The position numbers were made by a program, and so were the translations under genes. 9,614 nucleotides of DNA from an uncultured Clostridia bacterium (GTDB lineage Bacteria; Bacillota_A; Clostridia; TANB77; CAG-508): contig CALXXB010000047.1 of the NCBI GenBank assembly GCA_944392525.1, positions 1 through 9,614 of the forward strand. Reading direction: 5' to 3'. Below are positions 1-6,164 of this stretch, one piece after another. Under the pieces are notes generated by a model. The model saw nothing but the letters and a program-made list of their open reading frames with translations. It made no database searches and had not been told where the DNA came from. The stretch's first letter is position 1. Each line of letters starts with the position of its first letter.

Positions 1-810
1 CCTTCAGGGACAGGTAAAAGCTATAGAGCTCAAATGGTAGCTAGTGAAAAAAATATTAATTTTATAATAGATGATGGATTACTTATAAAAGATAATGAAG
101 TAATTGCAGGAGAGTCAGCAAAGAAAGCAGAGACAAAAGTAGCAACTGTAAGACATGCTTTATTTTACGAGGAGAAAGAAAGAGAGCCAATAATAAAAGC
201 TTTAAAAAAATATAAAGCAGATAAAATATTAATATTAGGTACTTCTGATGGAATGGTACAAAAAATTGCAGCGAACTTAGGCCTTCCAGAAGTTTCTGAC
301 ACAACATATATTACAGACGTTGCAACAGAACAAGAAATGAAAACAGCAAGAAGAATAAGAGTAACAGAAGGAAAACATGTAATACCAGTACCAACATTTG
401 AAATAAAAAAAGATTTTTCAGGATATTTATTAGACCCTCTTCAAATATTTAAATCAAAAGGAAAAGGAGAAAAACCATATATTTCAGAAAAGTCTATAAT
501 AAGACCTACATTTAGTTATTTAGGTAAATTTACAATATCTGATTTAGTATTTAGACAAATACTAGAATATTTAGCGACACAAACACCAGCAATACATAAA
601 ATACTAAGAACAAGAGTAGAAAATTACGGTGAAGGTGCTAAAATTTATATGGAAGTTAGTATTGTTTATGGTTTTAATGTAGTACAAGGATTAAAAGATT
701 TTAGAGAAAAAGCTAAGAAAGAAATAGAAAAATTAACAGCAATGAATGTGGTAGAACTAGAAGTTGTTGCAAAAAATATCTATGTACCACAAGATGGGGA
801 GGTAAATTAA
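1..810 (+). CDS. P-loop ATPase / Asp23-like C-terminal domain protein (5' partial)
   Basis: The reading frame is open from base 1, so the gene begins left of the window and the ATG at 34 is internal. The first residues are PSGTGKS, most of a Walker A phosphate-binding loop, so a nucleoside triphosphate is probably bound. After a middle region (roughly residues 35-170, with ILILGTSDGMVQKIA), the last 85 or so residues (SYLGKFTISDLVF to KNIYVP) resemble the Asp23/Gls24 envelope-stress family: an alternating beta-helix pattern with VENYGEGAKIYMEVSIVYG. This combination occurs in clostridial proteins of unknown exact role. The stop codon abuts the cmk start with no gap, and the cmk ribosome-binding site (GGGGAGG, 796-802) lies inside this gene, which indicates one operon. 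Domain calls are from pattern recognition. The cellular function is not known to me. Confidence 0.8.
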   Translation, partial: PSGTGKSYRAQMVASEKNINFIIDDGLLIKDNEVIAGESAKKAETKVATVRHALFYEEKEREPIIKALKKYKADKILILGTSDGMVQKIAANLGLPEVSDTTYITDVATEQEMKTARRIRVTEGKHVIPVPTFEIKKDFSGYLLDPLQIFKSKGKGEKPYISEKSIIRPTFSYLGKFTISDLVFRQILEYLATQTPAIHKILRTRVENYGEGAKIYMEVSIVYGFNVVQGLKDFREKAKKEIEKLTAMNVVELEVVAKNIYVPQDGEVN

Positions 811-1479
811 ATGTCTTTTATAGTTGCAATTGATGGACCGGCAGGAAGCGGAAAGGGAACAATTACAGAGATTGTAAGCAAAAAATTAGGTTTAACAAAT
901 ATAGGGTCAGGAGCAGCATATAGAAGTGTAGCTTTAGCTGCTATTCAAAATAATATACCTGTAACTGATACTAAAGGGATAATAGGTTTATTAGATAAAA
1001 TAAAAATAGAATTTAGGAAAGTAAATGACAAAGACTTAATATATTTAAATGGAGAAGATGTAACAACTAGAGTTAGAGAAAAAGATGTTGCAACAACTGT
1101 ATCAACAGTTTCTTCAATAAAAGAAGTAAGATTTAAGTTAAATGATATTTTTAGAGCACAAGCTGAATCTCAAGATGTAATAATGGAAGGAAGAGACATA
1201 GGAACTTATGTGTTTCCTCATGCGGATGTTAAAATATTTTTAGATGCTAGTTTAGAGGAAAGAGTAAGAAGAAGAATAAAGCAAAATGAAGAACTAGGAA
1301 TTGAAATGTCGTATAAAGAAATAGAAAAAAATATGAAGCAAAGAGATAAAGATGATAGAGAAAGAGAAATAGGAGCTTTAAAGAAAGCAGAAGATGCTAT
1401 CTATATAGATTCTAGTAATATGACTATAGAAGAAGTGGCAGATGAAATAATAGATATAATAAATAAGAAAAGAGCATAA
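811..1479 (+). CDS. cmk: Cytidylate kinase
   Basis: Phosphorylates CMP and dCMP to the diphosphates using ATP, in cytosolic pyrimidine nucleotide salvage and RNA turnover. The 222-residue length is normal for bacterial Cmk. Visible motifs are the P-loop GPAGSGKGT (residues 9-17), the substrate-side IGSGAAYR (31-38) where many homologues have DTGAMYR, GRDIGT (127-132), and the lid-region arginine cluster RVRRRIKQ followed by QRDKDDRERE (177-186). The ATG at 811 directly follows the upstream stop and has GGGGAGG at 796-802, 8 nt away, so the start is secure. It is co-transcribed with the downstream acyltransferase gene, 11 nt away. A cmk-plsC order is common in Clostridia, where ispH and rpsA often follow; here the cluster ends after plsC. 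Confidence 0.96.
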   Translation: MSFIVAIDGPAGSGKGTITEIVSKKLGLTNIGSGAAYRSVALAAIQNNIPVTDTKGIIGLLDKIKIEFRKVNDKDLIYLNGEDVTTRVREKDVATTVSTVSSIKEVRFKLNDIFRAQAESQDVIMEGRDIGTYVFPHADVKIFLDASLEERVRRRIKQNEELGIEMSYKEIEKNMKQRDKDDREREIGALKKAEDAIYIDSSNMTIEEVADEIIDIINKKRA

Positions 1480-1490
1480 GGAGAATTGTT

Positions 1491-2096
1491 ATGAGTAAGA
1501 TAAAAAGTGGATTTAAAGAAATTGTTAAATTTATAGTTAGAGGAGCTTTATATATATGGTTTAAGCTAGTTTATAGAATGGAAATAAACGGTATAGAAAA
1601 TATTCCAAAAGAAGGACCAGTTATTTTTTGTGGAAATCATAGAAGTTATATAGACCCTCCTGTAATTGTTGTTACAGCTAAAAGAGATATTAAGTTCTTA
1701 GCAAAAGAAGAACTATATGAAAATAAATTTTTAGCATTCCTTGGTTGGGCTTTTGAAGCAATACCTGTAAAAAGAGACGAAAAAGATATAGCAGCAATAA
1801 AAAGTTCTTTGAAAGATTTAAAACAAGGGAAATGTATTGCTCTTTTCCCAGAAGGTACTAGAAATGGTTTAGCAAAAGGTGAAAAGGTAAAAGATGGTGT
1901 AGCGTTTTTTGCAGTAAGAAGCGGAGCTAAAGTAGTTCCTTGTGGTATTAAAGGAGGAACAAAAGAACTAAGAAAACTTACTATTAATTATGGGAAAGCT
2001 TTAGATTATAGTGAATATAAAGGTTCAAAAGACAAAGAAGTTTTAGATAAAATAACTAAAGAAATAATGGATAATATTATAGAGCTTGCTAAATAA
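1491..2096 (+). CDS. plsC: 1-acyl-sn-glycerol-3-phosphate acyltransferase (PlsC family)
   Basis: Transfers an acyl chain to the sn-2 position of lysophosphatidic acid to make phosphatidic acid, at the inner face of the membrane. Signature motifs are present: the catalytic H-x4-D as NHRSYID (H50, D55), the glycerol-phosphate-binding FPEGTR (119-124), and a later VVPCGIKG block (about 149-156). The first 30 residues hold a basic-hydrophobic segment (IVKFIVRGALYIWFKLVY) suited to membrane attachment. The 201-residue length fits the short PlsC class. The start has AAGGAG at 1478-1483, 7 nt upstream. It is the last gene of the operon: a hairpin with a T-run follows the stop codon at once. The family call is firm; the exact acyl-acceptor preference is not readable. 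Confidence 0.93.
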   Translation: MSKIKSGFKEIVKFIVRGALYIWFKLVYRMEINGIENIPKEGPVIFCGNHRSYIDPPVIVVTAKRDIKFLAKEELYENKFLAFLGWAFEAIPVKRDEKDIAAIKSSLKDLKQGKCIALFPEGTRNGLAKGEKVKDGVAFFAVRSGAKVVPCGIKGGTKELRKLTINYGKALDYSEYKGSKDKEVLDKITKEIMDNIIELAK

Positions 2097-2102
2097 TAAA
2101 TA

Positions 2103-2140
2103 AAGAAGTAGAAAATAAAAAATTCTACTTCTTATTTTTT
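2103..2140 (+). terminator. Intrinsic terminator after plsC
   Basis: An 11-bp perfect inverted repeat (AAGAAGTAGAA at 2103-2113 against TTCTACTTCTT at 2123-2133) encloses a 9-nt A-rich loop and is followed by six T residues (2135-2140). It starts 7 nt after the plsC stop codon and separates the housekeeping operon from the DGR region. Confidence 0.85.
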
Positions 2141-2531
2141 GCTTAAAACAAGGACTAAAAAAGAGTATAAATATAAAAAACAAACAAAAAGGATAAATAA
2201 AAAAAGTAAAATTTCTATATAAGGTATTTACAAATATCTTATATTTTTGATATACTTTATTTGTACAAATGAAACTAAAATATTCAAAAAAATAGTATGT
2301 ACTTTGAAAAAAGAATAAGAAAAGAGAAAAAAGCTATATTATAATGTATCTTTGTTTAAATTTCTTTTAAGAGGGAAATACTATTAAAAGATATTTTAGT
2401 TAAAAACAAACAGTAAAACAATTAGAACAACAAAAAAATAAGCAATAGAAAAGAAATAAAAAAGAACAAAGAAAAAATTAATAAACCAAAAGAAAAAACT
2501 AAAATAAACAAATGAGAGGAGAAAGAAAAAG
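2141..2531 (+). other. Intergenic region / long A-rich leader of the target gene
   Basis: No convincing coding sequence is visible on either strand. Apart from the promoter at 2227-2256, the stretch is extremely purine/A-rich on the plus strand. A modest hairpin (TCTTTTAA at 2363-2370 with TTAAAAGA at 2384-2391, 13-nt loop) and an isolated TATAAT at 2340-2345 without a good -35 are the only other structures seen. The target's ribosome-binding site AGGAG lies at 2517-2521. The length suggests a leader with possible regulatory use, but no riboswitch class was recognised. Confidence 0.5.
2227..2256 (+). promoter_or_regulatory. Probable sigma-A promoter of the DGR target gene
   Basis: TTTACA at 2227-2232 and TATACT at 2251-2256 are separated by 18 bp, close to the vegetative consensus (TTGACA/TATAAT). 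It is the best promoter seen between the plsC terminator and the target start. It would give a leader of about 270 nt. Confidence 0.55.
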
Positions 2532-3986
2532 ATGAATACAAAATTAAAAAATAACAAAGGTATAACACTTATAGCATTAGTAATTACAATTATAGTTCTA
2601 CTAATACTAGCAGGTGTATCAATTGCAATGCTAACAGGAGAAAATGGAATACTGACTCAGGCACAAAATTCTAAAGAAGCAACAGAGAATGCAGCAGAAG
2701 AAGAAAAAATAAGGTTAGCAACAATGGCAGCAATAGGAGAAAGCTTAGGAGGAGATATAGAACAAGAAGATTTAGAAAAAGAATTAGATGAGTATTTTGG
2801 CCAAGATGGATATGAAATAGCTTCAGGAGAAAATGAAGGTAAAGATGGTTTTATAGTGACAATAGACGAGAGTGGAAATCAATATTTTATAGATAAAGAT
2901 GGAAATGTAAGCCAGATAGTAGCGGGGCCAAGAGTAACACATACAATAAGTCCAGAAGGACAAGTAGCAGAAGTAGAAAAGATAACAATAACTATAAAAG
3001 CAGAAGCAACAGAAGGAAGTATAACAGAGATAATAAAACCAGATGGAACAAGTGAAAAAAATGTAACAGAGACAACATATGAAGTAACAGAAAATGGAGA
3101 TTATAAATTTACAGTAAAACAAAGTAATGGAGGAAGTACAACACATACAGTAACAATAACGACAGGAATAGAAGTAGAGAAGTTTTCAGACATATATACA
3201 GAAACGAAAGAATATGAAAAAGATGGAAAAACAGCATGGATACCAAAAGGATTTGCAGTAGGAGTAACAAGTACGATAGACGATATAAATGAAGGATTAG
3301 TAATAACAGATAAGATAGATGAAAACCATAAAAGTATAGGAAATGAATTTGTATGGGTGCCAATAGAAAATGAAGAAGAATATATAAGAAATACAAGTTA
3401 TAAAAATACAGAAGTTTCAACAACAGCATATACAGATACAGGATATTTACCAGATGGAATACAACCAGAAACAGATAATAGCACAAATAATGAAAATGCT
3501 GAAAGAAGTGCTGTAACATCTAAAGGAGGATTTTATATCTCAAGATATGAAGCAGGAAAAGAGGAAGAGAATACATTAGTAAGTAAAGCAGGAGCAACAG
3601 TATGGAATAATATTTCACAAGCAAATTGTAAAACGACAGCAAAAACATTTATAAATAATGATAATGTAAAAAGTGCATTATGTTCAGGAATACAATGGGA
3701 TATGACAATGGCATTTGTAAATGAGAAACAAGATGGATTAGGAAATACAATAGAAGTAACAGTTAATAAAGATAGAGGAGGTTCTTCACGAGATGTTTCA
3801 GGACAACATAAAGCAGATAGAATGTGTAATATTTTTGACTTGGAAGAAAATTATTATGAATATGTAGCTGAGAAGACTCGTTACTACAACGGTGGCACGC
3901 GTCCGTTCGTCCATAGGGGAGGCCCTACCTATCCAGCCTCTGGCCGTAACAGCAGCGTTAGCCCTATTCGGCACTGGGTTCGCTGA
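2532..3986 (+). CDS. DGR target: pilin-like surface protein with C-terminal FGE/C-type-lectin-like variable domain (frameshifted in VR)
   Basis: This is the diversified protein of the DGR. Residues 6-33 form a type IV pilin-like signal: a short basic head, then G10 followed by ITLIALVITIIVLLILAGV. Prepilin cleavage after G10 is likely, although the usual Glu at +5 is Ala. A helix and linker rich in E/N follow (about 40-130), then an immunoglobulin-like beta segment (about 148-211). From about 235 comes a formylglycine-generating-enzyme/sulfatase-modifying-factor type lectin-like domain, with GNEFVWVPI (270-278), GGFYISRYEAG (332-342), SGIQWDMTMAF (385-395) and NIFDLEENYYEYV (433-445). The VR begins near residue 455. 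As read, the frame stops at TGA 3984-3986 (484 aa). Alignment with the TR shows a net +1 shift inside the VR: removing one base gives a 497-residue protein ending SFRFVLYVM at TAG 4024-4026. The start has AGGAG at 2517-2521. The pilin-like head implies cell-surface display. Confidence 0.85.
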   Translation: MNTKLKNNKGITLIALVITIIVLLILAGVSIAMLTGENGILTQAQNSKEATENAAEEEKIRLATMAAIGESLGGDIEQEDLEKELDEYFGQDGYEIASGENEGKDGFIVTIDESGNQYFIDKDGNVSQIVAGPRVTHTISPEGQVAEVEKITITIKAEATEGSITEIIKPDGTSEKNVTETTYEVTENGDYKFTVKQSNGGSTTHTVTITTGIEVEKFSDIYTETKEYEKDGKTAWIPKGFAVGVTSTIDDINEGLVITDKIDENHKSIGNEFVWVPIENEEEYIRNTSYKNTEVSTTAYTDTGYLPDGIQPETDNSTNNENAERSAVTSKGGFYISRYEAGKEEENTLVSKAGATVWNNISQANCKTTAKTFINNDNVKSALCSGIQWDMTMAFVNEKQDGLGNTIEVTVNKDRGGSSRDVSGQHKADRMCNIFDLEENYYEYVAEKTRYYNGGTRPFVHRGGPTYPASGRNSSVSPIRHWVR

Positions 3987-4013
3987 CGCGGACTGTTCCT
4001 TCCGTTTCGTACT
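3894..4013 (+). repeat. DGR variable repeat (VR)
   Basis: This end of the target gene is homologous to the TR at 6042-6163. Codon-by-codon hand alignment shows identity at nearly all G, C and T template positions (for example CCGTTCGTC, AGGGGAGGC, CCAGCCTCT), and changes at template adenines. Examples are AAT to CAT, AAT to TAT, AAC to GGC, AAC to AGC, ATA to TTC and AAT to TGT. Twenty-one substitutions are at adenines and one is not (TR C6134 to VR T3984). The last 18 nt (3996-4013) equal TR 6146-6163 and are the likely initiation-of-mutagenic-homology end. Three length differences are seen: TR is 3 nt longer near its start and 15 nt longer after GGAGGC, and VR is 16 nt longer before ACTGGG. 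Confidence 0.9.
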
Positions 4014-4093
4014 TTATGTAATGTAGTACTGAAAGCTAAAGCCGTGTTTGAGGCAAGTAGAATAGTAATTTTAAATAACTAAATATAAAGGGA

Positions 4094-4146
4094 GGTAGGA
4101 GAATTCGTTTAAGGCGGCGAAGGCGCCAATAAGCGAATCTCCTACC
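4094..4146 (+). repeat. GC-rich long hairpin downstream of the VR
   Basis: GGTAGGAGAATTCG (4094-4107) pairs with CGAATCTCCTACC (4134-4146) with a single unpaired A. Inside it, GGCG (4113-4116) can pair with CGCC (4123-4126) around a 6-nt loop, with partial TTA/TAA pairing between the two stems. The GC-rich core is unlike the surrounding AT-rich DNA. In the Bordetella phage DGR a hairpin or cruciform just past the VR is needed for efficient retrohoming. This one begins about 80 nt past the VR, so such a role is inference. It could also act as an RNA structure between the target and the accessory genes. Confidence 0.6.
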
Positions 4147-4168
4147 GGACTAGTCCTACCGGACTAGT
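4141..4168 (+). repeat. Tandem 14-bp direct repeat
   Basis: CCTACCGGACTAGT occurs twice head to tail (4141-4154 and 4155-4168) without mismatch. Either copy of CCTACC can close the stem that starts with GGTAGG at 4094. The unit junction also creates the palindrome GGACTAGTCC at 4147-4156. It looks like a recent duplication within the structured region. Confidence 0.9.
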
Positions 4169-4193
4169 TTATTTTTTTATAAAAATAAACTAG
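4164..4193 (+). terminator. Perfect 13-bp AT-rich hairpin, terminator-like
   Basis: CTAGTTTATTTTT (4164-4176) and AAAAATAAACTAG (4181-4193) form a perfect stem with a 4-nt TTAT loop. Its left arm contains a T-run that directly follows the GC-rich repeats, so the region could end target-gene transcripts. It is symmetric enough to form a DNA cruciform. Whether it terminates, attenuates or marks the DGR target site cannot be decided from sequence. Confidence 0.5.
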
Positions 4194-4214
4194 AAAGAAA
4201 GGTGGGATTTTTTA

Positions 4215-4649
4215 ATGAGATTTTTAAAAATAATAGAAAAAATAAAATTAGAAAATAAAGACAAAATAGTATTAGCAAGATGTGGAGCATTTGTAGTAGC
4301 AATAGGAAATGATGCTAGATTTTTAAGTAAGGTATTTGGTTTAAAGAAAACATGCCAGAAAAAAGAAGTGTGTAAAGTAGGAATACCAGTTACATATACA
4401 CTTAAATATTTAGAGTTAATAGAAGATAAAGGCTATGGTTATGTATTATATGATTATAGTAAAGAAACAAAAGAACTGGAAGAAAAATGTAAACATAAAG
4501 GTATTAATGAAATAGAAGAAATAGAACTTAAGTGTAAATTATGTGAAAATTATAAAGAAGAAATAATAGATATTTTTGAATTATTAAAAATGAAAGAAGA
4601 AAAAAATAATGAAGTAGAAAATAATAAGGAATTAGGTAACAATGAATGA
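4215..4649 (+). CDS. MutS domain I-like DGR accessory protein (MSL type)
   Basis: Residues about 15-85 resemble the N-terminal mismatch-recognition domain of MutS: KDKIVLARCGAFVVAIGNDA matches the family pattern DxxLLFRxGDFYExFGxDA. It is followed by AKVLGL-like SKVFGLKK and by GIPVTYTLKYLELIEDKGYGYVLYD, matching GVPxHxxxxYLxxLVxxGYxVAxCEQ. The Phe-x-Glu recognition pair is not retained (FVV instead of FYE), and there is no ATPase part. A second half (90-144) is a charged helix with Cys92, His94, Cys107 and Cys110 (CKH and CKLC), a possible metal site, and an acidic tail. MutS-like proteins are a known minority accessory type in DGRs. The gene follows an AAGGTGG ribosome-binding site at about 4200 and overlaps the Avd-like gene by 8 nt, so they are translated together. 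A role in handling TR/VR mismatches is inference. Confidence 0.7.
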   Translation: MRFLKIIEKIKLENKDKIVLARCGAFVVAIGNDARFLSKVFGLKKTCQKKEVCKVGIPVTYTLKYLELIEDKGYGYVLYDYSKETKELEEKCKHKGINEIEEIELKCKLCENYKEEIIDIFELLKMKEEKNNEVENNKELGNNE

Positions 4650-5016
4650 AAAAGAAAGTAAATTAAAATTAATACCAAAAGTAGAAGTGTATGTAGAATA
4701 TGTAATTAATATGATAATAAAGCTTCCTAGAACAGAAAAGTTTAGTATAGGGTCAGAATATAAATTAAGCTTATATAAAATGCTTGAAGAAATAATGTAT
4801 TTAAATAAAATGGATAAAGCAAGTAATGTATCTGTAATAGCAGTATTAAATAGAATAGATAGTTTACTTATGGTTCAGAGAATATACTTAAGAATAATGG
4901 TAAAAAATAAATGGATAGATAAGAAAAAATTTAATACTTCTATGGGGTTAATTTATGAAATAGGAAAAATACTAGGAGGGTTAATTAAGTTTTATGCCAA
5001 AAACAATAAGAAATAA
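4642..5016 (+). CDS. avd: DGR accessory variability determinant (Avd-like four-helix protein)
   Basis: A 124-residue, almost wholly helical, lysine-rich protein of the size and style of Avd and the related 23S-intervening-sequence (S23) four-helix bundles. Helical blocks are visible at about 9-30, 36-57, 62-88 and 96-121, with the conserved-looking LYKMLEEIMYLNKM, IAVLNRIDSLLMVQRIYLRIM and GLIYEIGKILGGLIKFY. Avd forms a basic pentameric barrel that binds the DGR reverse transcriptase and TR RNA and is needed for mutagenic cDNA synthesis. The start at 4642 lies inside the end of the upstream gene (8-nt overlap), and its own end overlaps the reverse transcriptase start by 23 nt, a typical avd-rt coupling. 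The family call rests on size, charge, helicity and position. Confidence 0.82.
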   Translation: MNEKESKLKLIPKVEVYVEYVINMIIKLPRTEKFSIGSEYKLSLYKMLEEIMYLNKMDKASNVSVIAVLNRIDSLLMVQRIYLRIMVKNKWIDKKKFNTSMGLIYEIGKILGGLIKFYAKNNKK

Positions 5017-6007
5017 GTATTATAAATATTTAAGTTTCGATAGGCTTATGGAAGCACATAAAAAGGCAAGAAGGGGAAAAGGCTTGCGAGACGAAATAAT
5101 ATTATTTAATTTAAAACAAGAAGAATATATAATGTACTTGTTAGAGTCTTTGGGAAAAAAGACATATAAACATGGAGGATATAGTACATTTTATGTGACA
5201 GAGCCTAAAGTACGTAAGATAGAAAAATCAAGATACATAGATAGAGTAGTACATAGATGGTTAGTAGATAATTTTTTAGAACCATATTTTGTACCTACAT
5301 TTATTAATACTTCATACGCTTGTTTAAAAGGTAGAGGCATGCATAAAGCATGTTTAGATGTGCAAAAGGCAATGAAACATTGTAAAAATATTTGGGGTTC
5401 TTATTATATATTAAAAATGGATGTTACAAAATATTTTGAAAACATAGATAAAAGAACATTACTTGGTATTTTGGAAAGAAAAATATTAGATAAAGACTTA
5501 ATGTGGTTAATAAAAGAAATATTATATGCTCAAGAAAAAGAAGTAGGTTTAGAAATAGGAAATTATACATCACAACTATTTGCAAATATATATTTAAATG
5601 AATTAGATCAGTATGTGAAAAAAGAATTAGGTATTAAATATTACTTTCGTTACATGGATGATGCTGTTTTATTTTTTAAAAATAAGGAAGAAGCTAAATA
5701 TTGCTTAGAAAAGATAAAAAAATTTCTTCTTTCAAAATTAGAACTTTGTTTAAATAGAAAAACACAAATATTTAAAAATACACAAGGAGTAAATTTTTGT
5801 GGTTATAAAATAAATGAATATAGACTAAAGATACGAGATAAAGGAAAAAGAAAACTAAAGAAAAAAATTAAGAAGTTAAAATGTTTAGTAAAGAATGGGG
5901 AGATTAGTAGTCTAGAAGCTAGAAAATATTTAGCAGGGCATATTGGTTATATAAAAATTGCAGATACATATAACTTAGAAAATAAACTGTTTTATAGAGA
6001 AAATTAA
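4994..6007 (+). CDS. DGR reverse transcriptase
   Basis: RNA-dependent DNA polymerase that copies the TR RNA with errors at adenines. The 337-residue length is typical for DGR enzymes, which are a reverse-transcriptase core with little else. Motif A is YILKMDVTKYFENID with catalytic D143. The motif 4 region reads IGNYTSQ (188-194), the DGR-type [I/L/V]GxxxSQ instead of the QGxxxSP of retroviral and group II intron enzymes. The active site is YMDD (220-223, D222/D223), and GVNFCGYKI (265-273) gives the primer-grip-like block. A basic thumb follows (RDKGKRKLKKKIKKLK). The N-terminal part has the usual YSTFYVTEPKVRKIEKSRYIDRVVH region. The start overlaps avd by 23 nt, with AGGAGGG about 12 nt upstream. 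No endonuclease, maturase or integrase domain is seen. The TR follows about 34 nt after the stop. Confidence 0.96.
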   Translation: MPKTIRNKYYKYLSFDRLMEAHKKARRGKGLRDEIILFNLKQEEYIMYLLESLGKKTYKHGGYSTFYVTEPKVRKIEKSRYIDRVVHRWLVDNFLEPYFVPTFINTSYACLKGRGMHKACLDVQKAMKHCKNIWGSYYILKMDVTKYFENIDKRTLLGILERKILDKDLMWLIKEILYAQEKEVGLEIGNYTSQLFANIYLNELDQYVKKELGIKYYFRYMDDAVLFFKNKEEAKYCLEKIKKFLLSKLELCLNRKTQIFKNTQGVNFCGYKINEYRLKIRDKGKRKLKKKIKKLKCLVKNGEISSLEARKYLAGHIGYIKIADTYNLENKLFYREN

Positions 6008-6041
6008 TAGTAAAAATTAGGGATAAATCGGAAGCTCTTAT

Positions 6042-6163
6042 AACACGAACAATCCGTTCGTCAATAGGGGAGGCAATTCCAATAGTAACAATACCAATCC
6101 AGCCTCTAACCGTAACAACAACAAAGGGATAGCCAACACGAACAATTCCTTCCGTTTCGTACT
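6042..6163 (+). ncRNA. DGR template repeat (TR) and its RNA
   Basis: An adenine-loaded copy of the VR, located just downstream of the reverse transcriptase in the same orientation. Read in the frame of the target it contains 16 AAC/AAT codons among about 40. AAY codons are the classic DGR design, because adenine mutagenesis turns them into many amino acids but never a stop. It retains the flanking invariant codons PFV-RGG and ends SFRFVL before TAA at 6165. The 18 nt at 6146-6163 equal VR 3996-4013. Homology fades upstream of 6042. The real transcript would extend further on both sides, possibly from about 6008 to the hairpin at 6171-6200. It has no start codon or ribosome-binding site and is a template, not a gene. 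Confidence 0.92.
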
Positions 6164-6164
6164 C

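Noticed and set aside
83..307. Minus-strand open frame opposite the P-loop/Asp23 gene
   Set aside because: Leu-rich low-complexity translation that is the antisense shadow of a well-supported gene, with no ribosome-binding site or motif.
2269..2295. Eight-codon leader peptide (MKLKYSKK) in the target leader
   Set aside because: No ribosome-binding site precedes the ATG, and short frames like this arise easily in A-rich DNA.
2823..3519. Two minus-strand open frames opposite the DGR target
   Set aside because: Cys/Tyr/Phe/Leu-rich translations produced by the A-rich plus-strand gene. No domain is recognisable.
4094..4168. Integron attC site or insertion-sequence end
   Set aside because: The hairpin superficially resembles attC, but the GTTRRRY/RYYYAAC core is absent, no integrase or transposase is nearby, and there is no matching second end.
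4994..6007. Reverse transcriptase as a group II intron or retron enzyme
   Set aside because: The motif 4 region is IGNYTSQ (DGR type), there is no maturase or endonuclease domain, no intron RNA domains V/VI, and a matching TR/VR pair is present.
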